In this document: positions 5,623 through 12,530 of the stretch, piece after piece | Numbering within the stretch: the stretch's first letter is position 1 | Layout of the letters: each line of letters starts with the position of its first letter | Source of the DNA: a virus | Length of the DNA: 32,883 nt | IMG/VR virus record: IMGVR_UViG_3300046170_000036 | Location: 1 to 32,883 of that record | Reading direction: 5' to 3' (one strand) | Position numbers and translations under genes: made by a program | The notes under the pieces: model-generated | Databases searched by the model: none | Told to the model about the DNA's origin: nothing | What the model saw: only the letters and a program-made list of their open reading frames with translations

Positions 5623-7302
5623 ACTTTCAGAAAGACAACAACTTGATCTCTCCTACTACGAATACTGTGTTCTTAGACATAGAGGCAGACGGCCTGAACC
5701 CTACGAAAGTACACTGCGTGGTTACAAAGAGATCGAACGAAGCTCACTTGACCCACTTATCTAGACGGAGTTTGATGGATGAACTGGCAAAAGGTGGACA
5801 GGTATGTGGTCATAATCTTATTGGCTACGATGTTTCCTGTGTTGTACAGGCTATGGGGTATACGCATACCTCAGCACAGAATTGTGGACACACTGGTACT
5901 TTCACGTCTCTTTCATCCTGACTTGGATGGTGGTCACAGCCTCGCTGCTTGGGGAACTAGGCTTGGATTCCCTAAAGGAGATCACACTGATTGGGAAGAA
6001 CTGTCTGAAGAAATGGTTGAGTACTGCAAGAGAGATGTGGATGTCACTCATAAACTACACGATGCACTGATGGCACAGATGCAGATGTTTGGATTCAGTA
6101 AGCACTGTGTTGATCTTGAGCACAGCGTTGCGTTCATCTGTAAGGATCAGGAAGACAACGGCTTTGAGTTTAACAAGAACGGTGCAGTAGAACTATACGA
6201 AGAACTTACTACCCGTATGCACAGGATAGAGAAAGATTTACAGCAAGTGTTCCCACCTATAGTAGAGGAGAGGATCAGTGATAAAACACAGAAGAGACTC
6301 AAGGACAAAGTTACGGTGTTCAATGTCGGTAGTAGACAACAGATTGCAGAGCGGCTTACTAGCAAGGGTGCTGTGTGGAAGGAACTCACTCCCGCAGGAA
6401 AACCAAAGGTTGATGAGGCTACACTTAAAAAGCAGACTCACATTCCAGAGGCAAAGATCATACTACGTTATCTTCTCTGCCAGAAACGAGCCTCTCAAGT
6501 TGACTCGTGGATTAAAGCAGTTGGCGAAGACAAGAGAATACATGGCAGAGTCAGGCACATCGGAGCTGTCACCGGACGGATGGCACACTCCGGTCCAAAC
6601 ATGGCTCAAGTTCCTGCTGTAAGGGCTGAGTACGGGAAGCAGTGTCGTGCGTTGTTTAACACACCTGATGGTCGTGTACTTGTTGGTGCTGATGCTAGTG
6701 GTCTTGAGCTACGTATGCTTGCACACTATATGAATGATGCTAACTACACCAACGAGATATTAACAGGTGATATACACACAGCTAACCAACATGCTGCTGG
6801 ACTAAAGACAAGAGATCAAGCCAAGACATTTATCTATGCGTTCTTGTACGGTGCAGGTGACGCTAAGATAGGCAGTGTTGTAGGTGGTAGTGCATCTCAT
6901 GGTAAGAAACTAAAAGCAGACTTTCTTGAGAACACACCCGCACTGGCAAAGCTACGTAAAGAAGTAACAAAGGATGCTGAGTCTGGTTTTCTTACTGGTC
7001 TTGACGGCAGACGTATACGTGTACGATCACAACACGCCGCACTGAACACGCTACTACAGGGTGCTGGTGCTGTGGTAATGAAGCAGGCTATCATTATCCT
7101 GTATGATTTGTTAGCCCGTGTTGACTTCAAGCTAGTCGCACAGGTACATGATGAGTGGCAGATAGAGTGCCGCCCAGAAGATGCAGACTTCATTGGGAAG
7201 TCATGTGTTAACGCAATGGTATTCGCAGGTGAACTCCTGCAACTGAACTGTCCGTTAGACGGAGAGTATAGAATTGGTAATAGTTGGGCAGATACCCACT
7301 AG
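5613..7302 (+). CDS. Family A DNA polymerase with 3'-5' exonuclease domain; interrupted by a one-base frameshift
   Basis: Replicative polymerase of the T7/Pol I type. The N-terminal exonuclease domain begins in the frame of 5613, with the FLDIEADGL motif (D22, E24) and GHNLIGYD. At 5833-5835 (TTT) one base too many is present: the domain continues in the +1 frame as PVLYRLWGIRIP, then the third exonuclease motif YCKRD and the whole polymerase domain. Polymerase motif A is DASGLELR (6691), motif B is RDQAKTFIYAFLYG with Tyr (codon 6835-6837) at the Pol I Phe762 position, and motif C is QVHDEW (about 7141-7158). Joined, it is about 562 aa, shorter than T7 gp5 (704). ATG 5613 has AAGGAG about 10 bases upstream; ATG 5619 (overlapping the previous stop) is the alternative. 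As written, no single frame gives a full polymerase. Confidence 0.88.
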
Positions 7303-7319
7303 CACAATTCTATTTTATG

Positions 7320-7328
7320 TGGTATAAT
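7320..7328 (+). promoter_or_regulatory. Extended -10 promoter before the ssDNA-binding protein gene
   Basis: TGGTATAAT is a perfect extended -10 element (TGn plus TATAAT) in the 60-base gap after the polymerase. There is no good -35, as is common for extended -10 promoters. The sequence TGGTATAATAT followed by (T)AGGTGTA is shared with the minus-strand promoter at 30019-30024. Confidence 0.6.
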
Positions 7329-7363
7329 ATTAGGTGTAAGTTTAATTATCGGAGATATGTAAT

Positions 7364-7810
7364 ATGTCTAATGAAGCACCCAACGTAATGGTAAAGTGTG
7401 ACTTGTTCTGGCCTAACCTGACTCACAAGAATGAGTTAGCTGGTAAGTACACAGTTGATCTTGCCAACCTTTCTGACGCTGCTATTACTGCGTTGGAAGA
7501 TATGGGTATTAATATCAACAACAAGGGAGATGAGCGTGGATCGTACATCACCTGTAAATCCAACAACAAGTACCGAGCGTTCAACACTGACGGAACAGAG
7601 TTGCTTATCAAGGGACGAACACCACGAGATGAAATGGACGACACAGAAGCAGGAGTCGTGGTGGGTAATGGTTCCACAGCTAAGTGTCTCATCGGATACT
7701 ACGATTGGGAGTACCTCAAGAAAAAAGGTCGTAGTGCCACACTCAAGCGTCTTGTAATTGACAATGTTGTTGAGTACGCACCAGAGTTAGAAGAGATGGA
7801 AGCTCTGTGA
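7364..7810 (+). CDS. Putative single-stranded DNA-binding protein
   Basis: The 148-aa product is beta-strand-rich with conserved-looking aromatic residues (DLFWPNL, SYITCKSNNKYRAF, GYYDWEYL) and a Lys/Arg-rich late segment, ending in an acidic tail (ELEEMEAL) of the kind ssDNA-binding proteins use to contact replication partners. Its size and its place between polymerase and exonuclease fit T7 gp2.5 or DUF2815-type SSBs. It has its own extended -10 promoter (7320-7328) and a CGGAG ribosome site, as expected for a protein needed in bulk. No sequence motif alone proves the role. The last codons overlap the exonuclease start (GTGA). Confidence 0.6.
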   Translation: MSNEAPNVMVKCDLFWPNLTHKNELAGKYTVDLANLSDAAITALEDMGININNKGDERGSYITCKSNNKYRAFNTDGTELLIKGRTPRDEMDDTEAGVVVGNGSTAKCLIGYYDWEYLKKKGRSATLKRLVIDNVVEYAPELEEMEAL

Positions 7811-8499
7811 TATTGATTGATGGTGACATGCTGGTGTACCGTGTTGGCTTTGCTTGTGATGATGAGCCAGCAAGGGTAGCGACAGAGACTCTTGATAACT
7901 ATCTATCTCAGATAGTGTTAGATCTGTCTGATCACTATACATCCAGCATTGTTTACTTAACGGGTAAGGGTAACTTCAGGGACGAGGTTGCTGTTACCCA
8001 ACCCTACAAAGCTGGTCGTTCTGAAAAGCGTAAGCCTGTACATAAGAAACTGCTCCGCGACTTCATGGTATCTGAGTGGAATGCAGAGGTTGTTAACGGT
8101 ATGGAAGCTGACGATGCTATAGCTATCAAGGCTACTGAGCTAGACCACAAAGCTATCATATGTTCACTAGACAAAGACTTCAGGCAGGTTCCTTGTCCTA
8201 TGTATGATTACACCAAGAAAAACTTAAATGCATTTAAGGTTGATGACGCTATGCGGTGGCTGTACAAGCAGGCGTTGATGGGTGATCGTGTTGATAACAT
8301 CCCCGGTATCTATGGGGTTGGTCCTAAGAAAGCAGACAAGATCATTGACCCGTGTACAACGGAGTGGGAATGTTACAGTACCTGTCTTGCTCACTACTGG
8401 GACAATGAGTTGGATGAGGACCGACTACTGGAAAGCCTTAACCTTCTGTACTTATTACGTTCACATGATGATAAGTACGAGAAACCATCGGAGATTTAA
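7807..8499 (+). CDS. 5'-3' exonuclease, T7 gp6 / FEN-like
   Basis: The 230-aa product has the metal-binding acidic residues of the 5' nuclease family in order: ILIDGD (D5, D7), GMEADDA (E100, D102, D103), SLDKDF (D122, D124) and MGDRVDNIPGIYGVGPKKA (D160, D163), the last being the helix-hairpin-helix DNA grip. It would remove RNA primers and degrade host or recombination DNA 5'-3', working with the polymerase and SSB just upstream. The GTG start at 7807 overlaps the SSB stop. A copy of the 16-bp palindrome lies inside the gene (8223-8238, encoding NLNAFK). Confidence 0.88.
   Translation: MILIDGDMLVYRVGFACDDEPARVATETLDNYLSQIVLDLSDHYTSSIVYLTGKGNFRDEVAVTQPYKAGRSEKRKPVHKKLLRDFMVSEWNAEVVNGMEADDAIAIKATELDHKAIICSLDKDFRQVPCPMYDYTKKNLNAFKVDDAMRWLYKQALMGDRVDNIPGIYGVGPKKADKIIDPCTTEWECYSTCLAHYWDNELDEDRLLESLNLLYLLRSHDDKYEKPSEI
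8223..8238. repeat. 16-bp perfect palindrome, copy 4, inside the exonuclease gene
   Basis: Exact copy of CTTAAATGCATTTAAG within codons for Asn-Leu-Asn-Ala-Phe-Lys, between the SLDKDF and MGDRVDN motifs of the exonuclease. It is the only copy inside a coding frame, so the sequence is kept despite coding constraint or the match is tolerated. Confidence 0.85.
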
Positions 8500-8679
8500 A
8501 TGAAAGAATACATCGTCACTATGTGGGAAAACTCAGACCTAAGATGTCTCAGAGAGATAAAGGATGGTTTTAAAACAGAGGAAGAGGCTTGGGCATGGGC
8601 GCTACAGGACATCGAATTTTACCAAGGAGGTTCATTTCAACTAGGTGAAATAGATACAGATGAAGATGAAGAAGTTTGA
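8500..8679 (+). CDS. Unknown small acidic protein, 59 aa
   Basis: The ATG at 8500 overlaps the last base of the exonuclease stop (TAAATG) and the frame runs 59 codons to TGA 8677-8679. The product begins MKEYIVTMWENSDL, has a Trp-rich middle (EEAWAWAL) and ends in an acidic tail (DTDEDEEV). Its 3' end overlaps the endonuclease start by 20 bases. The spacing and overlaps suggest a real gene; function unknown. Confidence 0.65.
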   Translation: MKEYIVTMWENSDLRCLREIKDGFKTEEEAWAWALQDIEFYQGGSFQLGEIDTDEDEEV

Positions 8680-9046
8680 TTCTAAGTTTGAGAAAGAAGC
8701 TTATGCATTGATGCGTGGCTGCGAGTATCATCCTCCACAAACACTAGAGTACGTACTACCTAAGACGTATGAGCCTGACTTTGTTTACAAGACAAAGAGT
8801 AAGACCATATGGATAGAAGCTAAGGGTAGGTTCCGTACATCAGACGAGGCACGTAAGTATGTCTACATTGCAAAGACGCTTGGCCCAGCAGAGGAGTTGG
8901 TATTTCTCTTCCAGAAACCAAAGACACCAATGCCGGGATCACGTAGAAGAAAGAATGGTACACGCTACACGATGGCAGAGTGGGCAGACAAGCAAGGGTT
9001 CAGATGGTACACTCTTGAAACAATACCGAGAGGGTGGACAAAATGA
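8660..9046 (+). CDS. Endonuclease I, T7 gp3-like Holliday-junction resolvase
   Basis: The 128-aa product keeps the layout of T7 endonuclease I (149 aa). An early acidic residue (SKFEKEA, Glu11/Glu13) precedes the catalytic core YEPDF (D40) and IEAKG (E53, K55), and the C-terminus has the family's YTMAEWADKQGFRW ... IPRGW segment. In T7 this enzyme cuts branched DNA and helps break down host DNA before packaging. The start may be 8660 or the in-frame ATG at 8666; neither has a strong ribosome site, so coupling to the upstream gene is likely. Its stop overlaps the phosphoesterase start by ATGA. Confidence 0.87.
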   Translation: MKMKKFDSKFEKEAYALMRGCEYHPPQTLEYVLPKTYEPDFVYKTKSKTIWIEAKGRFRTSDEARKYVYIAKTLGPAEELVFLFQKPKTPMPGSRRRKNGTRYTMAEWADKQGFRWYTLETIPRGWTK

Positions 9047-9810
9047 CTAGACACCTAGTAATACCTGACACACAGATAAAACCAGAACATCCTATTGATC
9101 ACATGATGTGGGCTGGTAGGTACGCTTGTGCAATCAAGCCTGATACCATCATACATCTAGGCGATCATTGGGACTTTCCCTCGTTGTCGTCTTATGACGT
9201 AGGTAAGAAGTCCTTTGAAGGCAGGCGGTACTCTGCTGATGTAGAGGCAGGTAACGAAGCCATGCAAATATTCATGGACTGTATCAGAGCAGAGCAGTCT
9301 CGTTTGCGTAAGATGAAGAAGAAGGTATGGAAACCACGCCTTATCTTTACTCTTGGTAATCATGAATACAGAGTGGAACGTGCAGTAGAAAACGATGCCA
9401 AGCTAGAAGGGTTAATGAGCTATGAAGATCTCAATCTCAGGGGGTGGGAAGTACATCCGTATCTTCAGCCGGTTATTGTGGACGGTATTGCTTATTGTCA
9501 CTTTTTCACTAGCGGTGTCATGGGCAGGCCAGTTACAAATGCAAAGCTACTGCTCCAGAAAAAACATATGTCATGTGTTATGGGACACGTACAAGACAGA
9601 GATATCGCGTTCGACAGAAACGCAGCAGGAAACAGAATGACCTCCTTGTTTGCTGGTATATACTATCAACATGATGAGGAGTATCTTAACCCACAGACTA
9701 ACGGATCATGGTCTGGTTTGTGGGTGTTCAATGAAGTAGACAACGGTACGTTTGATGAGATGCCTGTGTCTATGACATACCTACGGGGGAAGTACGGTGC
9801 TAACTCTTGA
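9043..9810 (+). CDS. Calcineurin-like metallophosphoesterase
   Basis: The product (255 aa from ATG 9043, chosen for the ATGA overlap; an ATG at 9034 would add three residues) carries the family metal-binding motifs in order: IPDTQ near the start (D9, where the usual DxH has Gln for His), LGDHWD, LGNHE and MGHVQD, with a late His pair. It would hydrolyse phosphomonoesters or diesters. The substrate is unknown; phage relatives are sometimes called DNA repair or polynucleotide phosphatases. Its position after exonuclease and endonuclease suggests nucleic-acid end processing. Its 3' end overlaps the next small gene. Confidence 0.8.
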   Translation: MTRHLVIPDTQIKPEHPIDHMMWAGRYACAIKPDTIIHLGDHWDFPSLSSYDVGKKSFEGRRYSADVEAGNEAMQIFMDCIRAEQSRLRKMKKKVWKPRLIFTLGNHEYRVERAVENDAKLEGLMSYEDLNLRGWEVHPYLQPVIVDGIAYCHFFTSGVMGRPVTNAKLLLQKKHMSCVMGHVQDRDIAFDRNAAGNRMTSLFAGIYYQHDEEYLNPQTNGSWSGLWVFNEVDNGTFDEMPVSMTYLRGKYGANS

Positions 9811-9961
9811 TGAAATACTAGAACGAGTTTCTTCTAGGTATGATGAAGTTACTATCATGGAAGCATTAGAAATTACATCTGAAGATTTAGTTGAAAGGTT
9901 TTCTGATAGAGTAAACATTAACAGTTGGAAGTTTGACTTAGAGGAACAACATGAGCATTAA
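9797..9961 (+). CDS. Small conserved-type phage protein, 54 aa
   Basis: A GTG start at 9797, 6 bases after GGGGGA (9785-9790), opens a 54-codon frame overlapping both neighbours. The product starts VLTLDEILERVSSRYDEVTI, then MEALEITSEDLVERF. I recognise this as a short protein type often found in phages, with no known function. It is probably helical, with a small folded unit of Leu, Ile and Asp/Glu. The frame ends at TAA 9959-9961, inside the DUF3310 gene. Confidence 0.75.
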   Translation: MLTLDEILERVSSRYDEVTIMEALEITSEDLVERFSDRVNINSWKFDLEEQHEH

Positions 9962-10244
9962 CGAAGCAACGCCAGAGCAATGGGACAAAGCAAGCAAGAC
10001 AGTGTATGGTAAACTATACCATCCTAATGACCAAGCTATAAAGAAACAAGTAGGAGGATCTCATTACAACCGCTACTCAATACAGCCGGTTGATTTTATA
10101 CTTGCTAATAAACTTGATTGGTGTGAAGCCAACGCCATCAAATATATTACAAGACACAAAGACAAGGGTGGAGTAGAAGATGTAAGGAAAGCAATACACT
10201 ATCTAGAAATACTTCTGGAGCGTATGGTCAATGAAAATAGTTGA
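9951..10244 (+). CDS. DUF3310 family protein
   Basis: The 97-aa product contains the DUF3310 signature: VGGSHY (34-39), IQPVDFI, the segment WCEANAIKYITRHKDKGG, and KAIHYLEILLER at the end. The family is common in phage nucleotide-metabolism regions and is sometimes called a nucleotide kinase-like or SaV-like protein, but its reaction is not established. It lies two genes upstream of the ribonucleotide reductase, which fits a link to nucleotide supply. The ribosome site GAGGA lies within the previous gene. Confidence 0.8.
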   Translation: MSINEATPEQWDKASKTVYGKLYHPNDQAIKKQVGGSHYNRYSIQPVDFILANKLDWCEANAIKYITRHKDKGGVEDVRKAIHYLEILLERMVNENS

Positions 10245-10482
10245 AGGTAACTTTGGAAGCAAAGAAAACAACGACATAAAAACCTCTGAGTTTCTTGCGT
10301 TGTTATCAGCACGTAGTTTATGCTACGAGGAAGAAGAAAGACCTATCAAGTGTGTTGTTATTATGTATGAAGACGGAGAGGTATTTGAAGTCACAGCTAC
10401 AGAACAATACCCTGATGGTGTATACTTACTTTTAGGTTTGGCACAGGCAGCAATCATAAACGAAACTTTAGGAATAACTTAA
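10231..10482 (+). CDS. Unknown protein between DUF3310 and reductase genes, 83 aa
   Basis: Not recognised. The start overlaps the end of the DUF3310 gene by 14 bases and the TAA stop overlaps the A of the reductase ATG. The sequence looks like a small alpha/beta fold: a helix (SEFLALLSARSLCYEEE), two strands (IKCVVIMYEDG, EVFEVTAT) and a C-terminal helix (LLGLAQAAIINETLGIT). Confidence 0.7.
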   Translation: MKIVEGNFGSKENNDIKTSEFLALLSARSLCYEEEERPIKCVVIMYEDGEVFEVTATEQYPDGVYLLLGLAQAAIINETLGIT

Positions 10483-12354
10483 TGGATGCATATCAACAGT
10501 ACATACACAAGTCACGCTACGCACGCTACAATGCAAAAGAACAACGTCGAGAGACATGGGAAGAAACAGTTAATCGTTATGTTAACTATTGGGTAGACAA
10601 AGCAGACCTTAATGACTTTGAAGTATCTGAGATCTTCAAGGCTATACATGACCTAGATGTAATGCCTAGCATGAGAGCATTGATGACAGCGGGTGAAGCA
10701 CTAGACCGTGACAACGTAGCAGGTTTTAACTGTAGCTACTTACCTATTGATCACCCTAAAGCATTCGATGAAATGATGTACATTCTCATGTGTGGCACAG
10801 GTGTAGGCTTTAGTGTTGAGAGACAATACATAGCCAAGCTGCCTGAAGTTGCGGAGAAGTTTCATGAAACAGACACAGTTATTAATGTTGCGGATTCAAA
10901 GATCGGATGGGCGAAATCGTTTAGGGAACTGGTATCATTGTTGTATTCAGGTCAAATTCCCCAATGGGACATTAGCAGAGTACGATCTGCAGGTGCCGCA
11001 CTTAAAACTTTCGGAGGTCGTGCAAGTGGTCCAGAACCTCTCGTCGAACTATTCAAATTCACGTCCGGGTTGTTTCAAGGAGCGGCTGGACGAAAGCTTA
11101 CATCCATTGAATGCCACGATCTTTGCTGTAAGATCGCACAAATCGTAGTAGTAGGAGGAGTAAGACGATCAGCACTTATCTCACTATCTAACCTATCTGA
11201 TGACAGGTTACGCAGAGCTAAGACAGGTGAGTGGTATCATGCTAACCCACAACGTGCGCTCTCTAATAACTCTGCCTGCTACACAGAGAAGCCTGACTTT
11301 ATTGCTTACCTAGAAGAATGGAAAAGTTTATATGAATCCTACTCAGGAGAACGAGGTTTCTTCAGCAGAGTTGCTAGTCAAAAGCAAGCTGAAAGGAAAT
11401 GGCAGACGAGATGCTACCTACGATTTTGGAACTAATCCATGTAGTGAAATCATCCTCAGACCCAACCAGTTCTGCAATCTATCAGAAGTTGTTGTCAGGC
11501 CAGACGATACGCTCGCTAGTCTCAAACGAAAGGTACGCATTGCGGCTATCCTTGGAACTCTACAAGCTACCCTTACAGACTTTAGATACTTAAGGAGTAT
11601 TTGGAAGACAAACACAGAGGAAGAAGCTTTACTAGGTGTATCACTAACAGGTATCATGGATCATCCTTTACTATCAGGACGAGGGGACAATGCAAAGCTT
11701 AAGAAGTGGCTCACAGACATGCGAGAGGAAGCAATTGAGACTAACAAGCGGTGGGCTGAGAGACTTAACATTAATCCCTCTACAGCTATTACTGCGATTA
11801 AGCCTAGCGGTACTGTTAGTCAGTTGGTCGATAGTGCTTCTGGTATCCATCCTCGCTATAGCGAACAATATATACGAACAGTTAGAGCAGATTCTCGTGA
11901 CCCTCTTTGTGCTGTCTTAGAGGCTGCTGGTGTCCCTGTAGAGACAGATGTAAACAGTGCTAGTACTAAGGTATTCAGCTTCCCTATCGCCTCACCAGAG
12001 GGCGCTGTGACAGCCTCAGCTATGGGTGCGATAGAACAGTTGGATCTGTGGGAGTTGTATCAGGACTACTGGTGTGAGCACAAGCCATCAATGACTTGCT
12101 ACTATAGGGATCATGAGTTTCTTGAGGTAGGACAGTGGTTGTGGAACAAGTTCGATAAGGTATCAGGCGTTAGCTTCTTGCCCTACTCAGACCATGTATT
12201 CCAACAGGCTCCCTATCAACCCATTGATAAGAAAACCTACAAGCAAGCAGTAAAAGACTTCCCCACTGAGATCAACTGGGACATCAACGAGGAGTCTGAT
12301 ATGACTGAAGGCAGTCAGGAACTAGCTTGCACAGGTAACAACTGTGAGATCTAA
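10482..12354 (+). CDS. nrdJ: Adenosylcobalamin-dependent (class II) ribonucleotide reductase; interrupted by a one-base frameshift
   Basis: Reduces ribonucleotides to deoxyribonucleotides for phage DNA synthesis, using a B12 cofactor to start the radical. The monomeric type is indicated by GFNCSY (C84), NPCSE with the radical Cys at 11440-11442 and its Glu, the second disulfide Cys 11 residues on (NQFCNLSE), the GTVSQLVDSASGIHPRY segment and a C-terminal Cys pair with four residues between (ACTGNNCEI). Joined length is about 624 aa. The first frame (from 10482) carries the N-terminal half to QKQAER; at 11397-11399 (AAA) there is one base too many, and NGRRDATYDFGTNPCSE continues in the other frame. 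The ATG is preceded by AGGA. It is the last plus-strand gene; its stop interlocks with the stop of a minus-strand gene. Confidence 0.88.
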
Positions 12355-12530
12355 GACATAAAGAATATAGAGTAACCGTTAGACTTACCTACGTCCTCTG
12401 GCTTATCTTTAGAGTCATGGGGCGTAGGTATTCCTTCAGCTTGCATCTTCTTGATACGCTCTTTAGAACGCTGACACATACTGTGATAGTCAATAGAAGT
12501 ATAAGATACTGTGTGTTTGTCGTCTTTCAT
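12351..12530 (-). CDS. Unknown small basic protein, 59 aa, last gene of the late block
   Basis: ATG at 12530-12528 overlaps the TGA of the 1243-aa gene (ATGA), and the frame runs 59 codons to TAG at 12353-12351, overlapping the stop of the ribonucleotide reductase on the other strand by two bases. The product begins MKDDKHTVSYTSIDYHSMCQ and is Lys/Arg-rich in the middle (RSKERIKKM), ending NGYSIFFMS. The start coupling supports a real gene. Function unknown. Confidence 0.7.
   Translation of the reverse strand: MKDDKHTVSYTSIDYHSMCQRSKERIKKMQAEGIPTPHDSKDKPEDVGKSNGYSIFFMS

Noticed and set aside
5555-5764. 69-aa plus-strand ORF
   Set aside because: It overlaps the Zn-ribbon protein end and the polymerase exonuclease start, both of which have motifs in other frames.
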